From Tamarix chinensis (taxonomy: Eukaryota; Streptophyta; Magnoliopsida; Caryophyllales; Tamaricaceae): 64,000 bases of DNA. Below are positions 10,931 to 22,500 of the stretch, piece by piece. A program made the position numbers and the translations under genes. The stretch's first letter is position 1. Every line of letters starts with the position of its first letter. The stretch covers positions 8,065,391-8,129,390 of the forward strand of contig CM060174.1 in the NCBI GenBank assembly GCA_030549775.1, given 5' to 3'. Below the pieces are notes generated by a model. The model did no database searches and was not told where the DNA came from. It saw nothing but the letters and a program-made list of their open reading frames with translations.

Positions 10931-12289
10931 TTTATAACACTTTCAAAATTTACAGTTGAAATCTTTTATTTATTATGGAAAATCATGCACTAAAAATGGG
11001 AGGTGTTACTGCTGTGATCTGTATAAGATTGACCCCTAGCCAATCTCATACTAACCACAAGGCTAAAAGTACAAAAATTATTAACAAGGATGGTTAATAA
11101 AAACCATAATAGTTCAACTTTAATTAATAAAACCAAAGTACATAAATGTTAAGGTCAATACATAATTAAAATAAAGTAAAAAACAACCCTCGCTATTGGG
11201 GAATGAAAACGGCATAAATAACAGAAAATAACAAGTCCGAAGAACACGTTTTCGGACCCCACTTCAGGTATATTGAATTGTTACTCTACCCCAACCAAGT
11301 CATCATATGCATCAAAGTTAACAAGGACAACATTTCCTACCTGTACAGACTCATGAGGGGTCAGGGTCACTACTCATGGGAATGAGCAGCACCCATGATA
11401 GGGGTGATCAGTATGCTATGCACTAAGTAAGGTAACGATATAGCTAAGACATGACATATCATATAAAAGGAATATAATGCAAGCAGTAAGTTAATTAGAT
11501 TAATCACTATTAACATAATTTAAGCCATTAGTTCCATCGTTACACATCTCTTGAATTATATCCATGTGAGTATGGAAACCCCACAATTATAGCCGGTGGA
11601 ACAAAAATAACTACTCCAGAGCATGGTGTTCTATTGTAAGTAATTAATGCCTTTTTCATGATTTATCACCATCAAAGGTTTGGTTTATCAAGTTCGGAAC
11701 CCCCACTATTATAGCCGGTGGAATGAAAATACTACTTCAGGGCAGAATACACATGGCCACTATTATTTGCCTGTGGACCGATCTTTAAGGTAAGAATGCT
11801 CCTAGCCACTATTATTACCGGTGGAACGACAATCATCCTAAACTTAGGCCTGACTTAATAATCTTCCAAGTAATTAGTGTTTTATTCGTGTTTTATTTCA
11901 CAATTAACCCTCAACTAGACATGAATGCCCCAAATGGACTTTCCCGACTCTTTATCACTCTTCCACCCCAGACTCCCTAAATAACCCTATCCCATAGCTT
12001 AGGACCTTTACACTCCCCAAGACTCCATGGCCCCTTTTTACCTTCCACCACACTCACCTTGAAGTCAAAACCCCCACACATGTAAGTTAAAGCCCACTTT
12101 TCCATTTCTCCACCTAGGCTCATTATCGTCCACTAGGGTTTTTCCTCGAAATCCTAATCTGGCCTATATGGTCCTAGCCTCTCCTTTTCCTACACAACCC
12201 ATACAACCCCTTGATTCCAACACCATCACTCCACTCAACCCACTCCAAACATCACAACCCAACTCTCCAACTTCCCAATGTGATAATGA
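10931..12289 (+). mobile_element. Fragment F of the long TGTAACACCC-type LTR family
   Basis: It begins near a decayed form of the family's left terminus (TATAACACTTTCAAAATTTAC) and continues in forward order with the GGTGTTACTGC block, the GGGAATGAGCAGCACCCAT block (near 11380) and four CCACTATTAT..GGTGGA units (11580-11830). It breaks off near 12289, where the same family resumes inverted. No coding. Boundaries are approximate. Confidence 0.55.
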
Positions 12290-13474
12290 ACCCTAGCTAG
12301 TCACTTTGAAACCCTAATACACCTATGGGAGGATAAGTGTGGATATAATTAGCCATGCATGTCAAGGGTGAAATAATTTCGATTAAGATACGATTAAGAC
12401 ACTAATCACTTAAAGAAGAAGATTTTGAGCCGAACCTAGACCGGTCCATCGACGAATAATAGTGGCCAGGGCCGGGGTGCCTTGCATGACCAGTCCACCG
12501 GCGAATAATAGTGGCCAGGAGCATTTTACCCTGCATGACCATTCCACCGGCTATAATAGTGGGGGATTCCGTGCTCAAAAAACCAAATGTAAAAAAGTAA
12601 GACACGGGGAAGACATTAATTACTTACAGTGGAATACCTTGTGAGTCGGGGCCAGACCAATCCACCGGCGGATAATAGTGGCTAGGAGCGTTTTGCACTA
12701 AATGACCGGTCCACCGGCTATAATAGTGGAGTTTCCGCACTCACATGGATATTTATAACCCGAGATGATAGATTAATGATGGACTAACGACCTTAAGGCC
12801 CTAAAAGTATCGATTATTCATTATAGCCTATTAATATTTAGTTGACTTGTTAAGTATGCGAATGGACGAAAGTGAATGTTACGTACACACCATTAATATC
12901 TGATTGACTCATTGAATAGGTGAATGTATGGATCTGAATGTTATGTTTATACATGTTGTTATGTATGGATATAGTAGTACATCATGTGTTACATTGCGTG
13001 CCTACTTTTAAGTGTCTTTTTAAAGGGTTACTCAGTACCGTAGTACTGAAGGGTTCCATTTGTGGGGCCTTTGCTTATTTAATGGGTAGTGTCCCTTACA
13101 GGTCATTTTTAGGCGCTATTCAAGTGGACCTCGAGAAAGAGCGTAAGGAACTATCCGTAAAATCCTAAGGTTGTATTCCTTCCCTTTTTAACCCTTAGTT
13201 TTGATGTGGCCTTCGTTTTCTTGTGACCACCATTGGTGGATTATATTCTTATAAAATATTTACTTGCGCTACTCTGATTTAAATATGTTTAATTTCTCGT
13301 AAATTGTATTTTACTCTTTTAGCCTTAACACTTGGTACTAGAATGGTAGGAGTGAACCGATCTGGTACTAAGTGTGGCGGTAATATCCCCAAAATTTACG
13401 GTTTATTATTTTGCTTCCGCTAATTTTCTTTTAATTAAACAAGATTTTTCAGTAATGAATTTGGGGGTGTTACA
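12290..13474 (-). mobile_element. Inverted fragment R of the same LTR family
   Basis: The minus-strand orientation is shown by five inverted hairpin-array units (12440-12730), by the block GGCGGTAATATCCCC (near 13377), and by the terminus GGGGGTGTTACA ending at 13474. The left edge is not a clean LTR end, so this is a truncated or recombined piece. A perfect stem TCAGTAC/GTACTGA with a 4-base loop lies at 13032-13049. Confidence 0.6.
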
Positions 13475-15116
13475 ACATCCCTTTTATTTTCCACCTTCCT
13501 CTCTTGCACAACTCCACCCTCCATTTACTTAACTCTCACCCTCCATATAACACACTCCTAATCACAACCCAAGGTTCAACCAACCTCCTTAACCCCTATC
13601 GTATTACCCCTACACTTAGGGTTTTCCCCCAAAAACCCTAGTTAGGCTCCTATGCATACTTCCACCAACCTACGTACTACCTCTTCCCTTAGCACTCAAA
13701 TCACCCAAAATACTCTTTCCTCCCCATGTTCAACCCTCAAACTAAAATTTTTCACGTAAGCTTTCCCCCCATGTAAAGACTAAACATCCCACATAAGGTT
13801 CACACTTTCCATAAAAGATTTTACCCTAACTCTTCATTTTATTACTTTCTTCCTTTATTTTCTCACCCATATTTCATAACGTTCTTAGGCCTTTCTCTAC
13901 TTCTCATTACTCACTCCACTCTCTTTATCTCTTTTAGTTTCCCCACAACCACTCAAACCCACCTAATGCCTCTAAGCATGCATGTCATACCATAACAACC
14001 ATATATAAGGGCATGCCATATATAACAAGTCAAATCACACATTTTATACATAATATAAACCATACTCAACATACCTTAGCTCCTTGCAAGCCAAGATGCA
14101 CTACTCACATATCTAGTTCACATTCACATATAATTACACATCACATACTATTATACCCATAAGCACATAATTCATAACAAAATCCAAAGCCTTAACTATA
14201 TCCTTACCTAATAGGACACAGGGCTTGGAGCACAAATCTTATGCCTCCTCATGGGAAGGGTTTTTTTCACAACATATAAAAATATCATACTAGTCATTTA
14301 ACCTTCTTCCTACTCCTTTTTCCCTTTTATTTATTTTCCTAATTAAATATTAGTAGTAGTAGTAGTAGTAGTTGTGGTGGAGTCTCACGGCGGTGGCATA
14401 GGTGGCGGCAGTGGTGGTGGCCGAGAGCTAGAAAAGAGAAAAGGAGGAGGAAGGAGAGGAAAGGAAGGGGGAATGGTGGTGTGGTAAGATAGGGGAGAGT
14501 TTTCTGAGTAAGAAGGGAGGTAGTAAAAGTGGTGTTTGTTGTGGTGGCGGTGGCATAGGGCAACACAAACAATGGTGAGGGGGTGAGGGGTGCAAAAGGG
14601 AAGCTCGAGCTTCCCACTTTACACAAGTGGGGAGAGAAGAGGAAGGGGAGTTATGGGTAGGGAGGAGGTTCGTTGGGGGGGGGAGGGTGATGTAGGGAAG
14701 ATGAAGGGAGGTGTAGTGATGGTGGCGACGGTTGAAAGGGCCGTGCTAGTAAGGCTGGGGGTGTTTGATCGGTAGAAAAAAAAGGAGAGAATTGAGGGTT
14801 TAGGGGGTGTACTTATAGGAGAAATGATTGGGGGAAGTGGACAAAGGAGGGAATAAGACAAGCAGAGACAGGGTAGGGATGTTGCAGGGGGTGCGGGGAT
14901 TAGGTAGGGGAGTTGGGGTTGCAGGAGGGAGGGGGACCATATAGGGCAGTGCCAACTGCACGGCCTATGGGTCCAAATGAGGAAAGGGGGAAGAGAGAGA
15001 GGGGGCCGGAGCTGAGAAGCAGCCATGTCTAGCAACTCCAATCCGCTAGGGGGAGATGTTGAATATAGGGCCAGATGGGGAAGAAGGAAAAAAAGAAGGG
15101 AGAAAAGGCGGGGGAT
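13475..15116 (+). mobile_element. Fragment H of the LTR family, CT-rich then GA-rich
   Basis: Forward-oriented family sequence contains the CTAGGGTTTT/AAACCCTAG area (13616-13645), a TTACCT..CTTGGAGCAC block (14205-14235), a short TAG microsatellite (14350-14371) and a purine-rich stretch up to 15116. It lacks the left half of the family. Open frames here are products of biased composition. Confidence 0.5.
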
Positions 15117-16572
15117 TGTAATATCTCGAAAATTTACTTAGCTCAATCCCTCGTCATTAGCGCCCTAAATTTATTCTAATCTCAATATGATATTAGTAGG
15201 TGATAACACCAAACACAAACATGGGCATACCCTATAACACATCATTATTTATGAACCAAAGTTTTTTATTTAAAAGTTGATTGTGGAAGCTAAACAGTAA
15301 ATCATAGGGTATTACCGCCACACTTAGTACAAGTTTGGTTTCCTCTTCAGTTTTTTTACTAAGTGCTAAGGATAAAAGCATTACCCCACCTAAATTAATA
15401 ACACAATTATAATATCATAGTAGAGAGAGAAAGAGTTAAAGCAATTTAACATCATTCCAAATAAAATCAATTATCAGTTGTTACAAAATTTTAGTGAAAG
15501 GAAATAGATAAAGACATTAAGAGTACATAATCTTTTGTATCAAAAGATACCGAGTAAAACACCAGATAATCCTAAACTCTTAACCCAAATAATAGCCTCC
15601 AACCACTCCGACAAGCTAACCTGCAAAGATAACTACCCTTTGAATAAGCAAGGAGTCATGGAAAGGAACTCTTCGATAAAATAGTACGAGTAACCCATTA
15701 TATAAAACTAATATGAAAACCTTGCATGGAACATATAAAAGGGCATCATAACAGTACATGATAGATAACATTCAATTATACATACGATGATCAAAATACG
15801 ATAATCATATAAGATTAAACAAATATCAACAAAGCCAAATACTGTTCATACTCATTCCTTTAGAACAAAATGACACTTACCAACCAAGCATACAAGAGAT
15901 TCTATCTAAAATAATGATTAGAATAAGTATCAACACCATTTAATTACAAAAGGTTTGTTTTGGCCAAAAGAGGATAGAGGAAGAGGAAAGGAATAAGGAG
16001 ACAATGGCAGGAGAAGAGAAGAAGGAGGGGCGATGGATTGGGCTTAGCATGTCAGGGAGAAGGAGGGAAAAATAAAAGAAGGGTAGATGGGCTGGTTGTG
16101 GTAGAATAGGTTGAGGGAGGGAAGGAAAGAAAAAGAAAGTGGTTGGTCTAGGGAAGAGAAAGAAAAGAGATAAAAATGGGTTGGGGTGTATGGAATGAAA
16201 AAGAAAGTAGAAGAAAAGAAAAAGAGAAAAGGAAGAAAAAGGGAAAAAGGTAAAAGAAGAAAAAGGAAAAAGAAAATAAATTTAGGGTTAGAATTATAAT
16301 TAGGTTAGATTTAGGTTTAAGATAATATTAATTTATTTGGCGATAGGGTATCCTATTAGGAAAATTAAATTGGGTAAAATTATTGTTTATGATAGATTTA
16401 AATAAATAGGAAAGAGATAAAATAATTAGTATAAATTTATCAAATATTTTATTTGGGTTTATGAGTCATGGGTTAAAAAAATAATTAAGTTAATATTTAA
16501 GGGTTATATTTTTGGATAAAAGGCTAACCGTTTAAAATTAAGGTTATAAAAATTTAGGGTATTATATACCCT
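15117..16572 (+). mobile_element. Short LTR-family relative G (about 1.46 kb)
   Basis: It starts TGTAATATCTCGAAAATTTA at 15117 and ends AATTTAGGGTATTATA near 16572. It carries the GGGTATTACCGCCACACTTAGT block (15320-15341) and a purine-rich 3' part (15965-16280), but none of the CCACTATTAT hairpin units. No 5-bp target duplication was recognised, so the boundaries are tentative. Confidence 0.5.
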
Positions 16573-16744
16573 CCATTAACCCTAAAATTATGGAGCACTT
16601 ATCTCAATATGGATATTTTTAAACAATAACACCAAAAACAAACATAGGATTACCCCTCCATCAACTATAATTCAATAGAGCACCAATTCCAATATGGGTG
16701 TTTAGATGATTACACCAAATACAAGGGATAAACTTACCAATCAC

Positions 16745-16955
16745 GGTATACCCTTTACAAGTCACAACCTTATAGGGAACTGCTATCATGATGGTATGCT
16801 ATAGTATTATCCTAATCCCGCATACAAGCCACAAACTAGTAGGATAAAAAAGATCTGAGTGGAAAAGAGATGAAACCCCACCAGCCATGAAACACCCTCT
16901 ATAAGCCACAACCTTATGGAGCATCGTTGTCATGATAGTCTACCATAGTACAACT
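16745..16955. repeat. Direct duplication inside relative J
   Basis: CAAGTCACAACCTTATAGGG near 16757 recurs as AAGCCACAACCTTATGGAGC near 16901, each followed by TCATGATGGT/TCATGATAGT and a TATAGTA/CATAGTA block. The spacing is about 146 bp. Confidence 0.6.
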
Positions 16956-17339
16956 AGGTACTAAGTGAAAAAGAAAGTAATACCACAAGGCAGTAAGCCT
17001 ATTAACTCTAAGTTACCACCCCGAGAGTTGGACAAGAAGGCTCAAATAAAAATCTTGGTTCCATTATATAATTAATAGGTGATGTAACAAATAAAATAAA
17101 ATCCAAATAATATAATTGGGTGTTTCCAAGTGTTGACTCCAAATACAACTAATGGCCACAAGCCATGCAATTATCTATTTTATCCTTCTTAAATTTATTT
17201 ATTCTAGGTTAAGCCCACCATTAACCATTCACTTTAATTTAATTATTAAAGGTTGGGATCACAACAAAGTCCACAAAATGAGGTAAGAAAAACATCACAA
17301 AACCCCTAGGCATCACTATAATAGAATAACAAAACAATG

Positions 17340-17945
17340 AATTATAAACAAGACCAGTTAATCAGTCTCTAAGACTAATCGACTAGTTTGTGTATACCAA
17401 ACCCAACAAAATAAATATTATGAAGCAACTAGTCGACTAGTTGGTCCAATTGATTGAGTGTTCTTACGATCAAGCCAATGAATTTAGGTAAACTAGTTGA
17501 TGTGTTTAGTTTGAAACCAAAATAACCCCGGACATAAAAATAACTAGTTGATTGGTTTGGTCCACTTGGTTAATGTATTTTGGTCGAGATTAAAATAACT
17601 CTGGATATAAAAAACAACTAGTTAATTGGTTAAGCAAAATGATAGATTATTCTTTTAAACTAGTCAATTGGTTTGGTTGGCCTATCCTTTGTGTTTTAAT
17701 CGATGCCAAAACAACTCTGGACACAAAAATAACTAGTTAATGGCTTTAGAAAACCGATTGATTGTTCTTAAGAATTATTCAATTGGTTTGGTTGACCTAG
17801 TTGATATGTTTTGGCTAAGACACAACTCTAGACATAAAAAATAACAAGTCAATGGATTTAGTTAACTAATCGATTGTTCTTACAAACTAGTTGATTGGTT
17901 TGGTCAACGAATTGACCAATTTAAGTGAAACAAACCAAACTACAC
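17340..17945. repeat. Degenerate tandem repeat of about 115 bp, CGACTAGTTGGT-rich
   Basis: Anchor words such as AACTCTGGACAcAAAAAT followed by AACTAGTTaATTGG recur at about 17521, 17588, 17707 and 17821, giving periods near 114-119 bp for the last three. The same CGACTGGTT/AATTGGTTTGG vocabulary reappears at 25840-25940, 58740-58910 and 60055-60260, so it belongs to the LTR family rather than to one locus. Confidence 0.6.
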
Positions 17946-17979
17946 ATAACCAAAAATCGCATACTTAAATACCAACAAT

Positions 17980-18854
17980 TATAGGTGGTAATTAGGTAGG
18001 GTAGGTCAGGTTGTTTGTGGATCATTTTCCTTTGCGGATTGATTATGGATTGGGTCTGGTCATTTTGGGTTTGGTTCATTTTGGGTCACCTTATTGTTTG
18101 AGTTGGGTCGGGTTTGGGGTTGGATATTTATAGATCCGGATTGTATCGGGTTAATTTACTAGCTTAGATATGGTTTGGGTTGAACTAATTTAGGTTTGAG
18201 CTAGGTAGGGTCAGGTTTGGACCGAGCAAGCTCTTATTTGGGTGATTTCATATTTGAGTTAAGCTGACAGGTCAAGTTTATGTTAATTTAATGAATCATA
18301 TCTTTTTAGTTTTTGATGGGTCAAGTTTGGTTTATGGTGAGCTAATCCTAGATCAAATCACTTTGAATTTGGGTCAAATAAGAAATTGAGCACCAAAATT
18401 TATTTAACTTATTAAACTTTTAAGCAAGCATTAAGTTTAACTTCATATGATCATATGATTAATAATGTGTTATTAATGTTATTTGTTTATTATTATGACT
18501 TTTTAATATTGTGTTTTTACATGCCAAAAAAAATAAAATAGTAAAATTAGAATATCGTTGGTGAATAAGTATATTTATAATAAAAGTAAGAAAGATAAGT
18601 AAAATTTATGTAACAATATATTTTTAAAAGCTTTAAATAAATAGTAAGACATGTGCAATTTTTTATTATCATAATCAATTAATATAAAATTTTATTTTAT
18701 TGATTTTGGTAGTGTTGATGGTGGGTTAGGTCACTTATATTTGGGTTAACGTTGAATTAGGTCAGTTTCGGGTCGAGTTGATAAATTTCTCAAGTTATGT
18801 TGGGTTAAGTTTTGTGCGGGTTAGGTCGGGTTGGGTCAAATTTTTCCACCTCTA
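17980..18854. mobile_element. Non-autonomous hAT element (TAG-type ends), 875 bp
   Basis: The left end TATAGGTGGTAATTAGGT and the inverted right end TAGAGGTGGAAAAATTTGAC match in the outer TA-AGGTGG core. A perfect 8-bp duplication CCAACAAT lies at 17972-17979 and 18855-18862. The interior is packed with GGGTCGGGTTTGGG-like words (18000-18240 and 18720-18840), typical of subterminal repeats in this hAT class. There is no transposase. Confidence 0.85.
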
Positions 18855-19592
18855 CCAACAATTACCAACCTAACACACCTTAACATGAGTAGATCAAAGC
18901 CATCAAAGATAATTGAAGATCATAATAAATATCAAAATTCATGCTTGAATAAAATAAAAGCCATCATTCATGCTTTAATTAATCAACAACGATGTGATAA
19001 TATATAAATGATGTTATCATCAACCTATGCTCAATTAAATATGATAAACATGCTTTCATGCTATCAAAACACATATAAGAACATACTTAATACATTGAAC
19101 ACATGGATCATGTCCAAGACTGAATTAATTCAACCTCATGTTATACTCGCAAGATTCATGTCAAGGCCAAAATGACCAAATGATGCTCAACACCTCATAA
19201 TTAATGTATTACTCATGCTACTACTTCCAATAACATAAGTACACCCTAAACATGCTCATTAACCTACTTGCACCATAATTTCATGATTAAGTCATCAAAT
19301 TCATGCTTCTGGCCAAATTAGTTAAAACATGCTCAATATCAAGGAAGAATCAATAATACTCACAATAAATATTGAAATCAAGCTTATAAGATCACTTCCA
19401 ACATTAACCATACACACATTCGAGACTAATCAAAAAGGTCCTAATGACCACATACTACTCAACTAGATGAACCATGTAATATATTGATAGAAAGCTAATA
19501 CCATTGAATCAATTGAACATATTAAGCATGCTAGATGCATAGAACCTTTCTAAATTAATCCTTAAGCCAAGATATCCACACGATCCATTCTT

Positions 19593-22500
19593 CACTACTA
19601 GAAATGAGGCTTTTAATGACCAACAAATTTCGTCGTTAATGGCCAAATTTTGGTCGCTAAAGCTAATAACGACCAAAAATTTTGTTGGTCGTCAGTGGTC
19701 GTTATTGCTCCCTCGTTAAAGGCTTTAACGACCAACTGAAATTTTTTGGTCGCTAAAGCAATAACGACTACATATTATGTTGGTCGCTAATGCAATAGCA
19801 ACGGCGTATAATTTTTGTCGCTAAAGGTAATAACGACGAAACAAAATGTTGGTCGCTGAAAGTAATAACAACAACTTATGACGTTGGTCGCTAAAAGTAA
19901 TAGCGACAACGTATGATGTTGGTTGTTAAAAATAATAACGACGAATAAAATACACTGTCGTAAATAATATTAACGACCAATTTTTTTTATCGTAATTAAA
20001 AAAATATTACACCAATAACGATTAATTTTTCCGTCAATACTAAAATTCATTCATTATTTGCGACATAATTTATTGGTCGCAAATGACATAATTATATATT
20101 CAATAATATATATAATCAACATTTCAATATTCATCCATTTCAATCTTCTCAAGACTTGTACCTGTATATATGTATATATATCCATTTTAATCTTTTCAAA
20201 TCCTGTACCTGCATACATATATATTCATTCTAACAAATAGATATAATTTTCTATATATCTGTTTATAATTAAACATTCAACTAAATATTCATACAAATAA
20301 TTTGTATCAAATGTCCGGTACAATTTTCGGCTATGATCAAATATAAATATATTACAAAAGAGCTACAATATGTCGTTGCATTACAAAAATATCATGATTA
20401 GCAGCCGCTTAAGAATTAATCATTCTATCCATCGGATACAATAAAATTGGTAAATTTATCAAAATAAACTGGATCTGCAACAATATAAATATAAAAATAA
20501 TAATTAATATAAGTATCAAATAAACAATGACATCTGATATCAAAATAAAAGAAAAACATTACGCCGAATAATAAACAATGACATCAATTTATGAAATCAG
20601 ATATATAAAATGAAATCTCCAAATATAAGGAAAATAATGAAAATGGAAATAAATATGATTCAATAACATCCGAACTTATTAAATGTGCTCTACTACGACA
20701 ACCTAAATCATGCATTATCATTACCTTTATTCATTTTTCCTTTACTTCTCATTTTCTCTTTCTTTGTACCCTGGTCAAACTTTTATTGGATCAAATCCCA
20801 CTGTATTTCAATTTTCATGCACATGGTGCCATATTGCCTATTTTTTGGCTAATTTTGATTATATATAGAACAAAACTAAAGACCCTTAAATACCAACAAC
20901 CTATTCTGTTCTATGAATTGGTTGGGGCACAAGCAACAAAACTAAAGACCTTTATATAGCATCACATTTAGTTATTATTGTTATTAGAAATTAGAAATTC
21001 TGCATATCAACTTAGAAAAATATTACTATAATGTCCAGCTTTCCAATTTTTTAGTTTTATTAATTTGGAAAGATACTTTCCAATTTTTAGAAAAATCAGA
21101 TTTGGGGAATTGACTGATTAAGCTAATTCTTCCACTCCTACTGCAATCGGCTCTCTCTCTGTATCTCTGCATCTCCTAGCCCCTCCCCCTTTCCCTATTC
21201 TTCTACTGTTTTGTTCTACCTTAGTCTCTATCCTCAACCATGGGGTGCGAGGGAACCCACAACAAGAAAAGAACTTCCAGCAGCCCAAGAACCCAACTTT
21301 ACAGGATATAGTAGCAGCCACGAAACCAAAAATCCTTGGTAATCAAGAAACGCCCATCCTGCAGTACCCCAGAAGATGATGAATAACAATGTCAGAATTA
21401 ACAGAGGGTTGAAACAAAGATCACAGGATTAAGATACGCAAGCTTCTTTTATCCCCTAATATTTCATCCTTTCTTCTTGCACGTGCACATTATGATTGTT
21501 TACATCATTGTCCTTTTTCCTCTGCTTGTAACCATAAGTGCTTACTATATTATATTCCAGTTCATCCACTATAAATTCGTATGAATACATTTAGTAGATT
21601 ACTACGAGCCAATAGATAGTTAACAATATTGCATAATCCATAGAACTAGAATAATTTTGTGTCATTCTTAAATGATTCACTTACATTTAACTTCTAGTTT
21701 TTTTAAAAAAAAATTTCAAAAACATGACAAAGGCCTAACAATAACAAATTATACACCACCAGCAAGTACAAACATCCATAAATCTAACATGACTAAATTC
21801 TTATGACATTTCCTCTCCAACTTCCCAAATTCCTTACTAGCCAAGATACTACAAAGTAGAATAAAAGAACAATTATCTATGTGAGAAGTTCGGTAAGCAA
21901 GATCGCTGACTAAGTTCACAACGACCGGCCAGTTAACTTCTAATGATTTATATAGCTACAGACACTTTGGCTAGACAAGATATGCAGAGTATCAAAAAAA
22001 CACTCTTCTCCTGGTACATGTAGCTCAGACTTCCAAGATAAAAACATGTAAGACAGGATAATCTACAATTGCAGAAAGAACAACAAAACAAGTAGATATA
22101 TTTCAAACACCCCATGCACTTATTCTCAACATATCTCAAGTACAACAAAGATGCAGAATCAAACCTGATTGCTGTGTCCACATTTCTTCTTCCGGCAGTT
22201 AACAGCCCTAGAGTGGAGGCGGGCGTAACATCTAATAATTCCAGGTTTACCAAATCAGCATAGCAAACAGAAATAGAGTAATCATACACCAAGACTATTG
22301 CTATATAATTTATGAAGACAACATAAAACCTAAAGGGAATGGATCATGCCAGGGAGAAAGTAGTACCAAATGAGATACATCCTTCGTATCTTTTGCATTA
22401 ATTTGTGGGTGATAGTTTCTCATACAATCTTCGATCCAACCTTTCGTTTACTTTCATAAAACCACATCAAGACCTTTTTCCCATAATTGAAAATTTTGTT

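Noticed and set aside
11579..12730. Regularly spaced hairpin units as a CRISPR array
   Set aside because: Spacers are themselves similar between groups and copies, units are degenerate, and the setting is a plant LTR. They are reported as an LTR repeat array instead.
12938..13168. Frame sharing MGSVPYRSF with one at 40952-41293
   Set aside because: The similarity arises because both are the same LTR block in opposite orientations. The two frames diverge right after, and neither resembles a protein.
14339..15041. Frames of 61-140 codons in the GA-rich part of fragment H
   Set aside because: Same compositional artefact; no family motif and no splice or promoter support.
21118..22292. Frames at 21118-21321 and 21948-22292 inside the CACTA element as candidate transposase
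   Set aside because: No transposase motif is visible, the frames are short, and nothing links them into a spliced gene.
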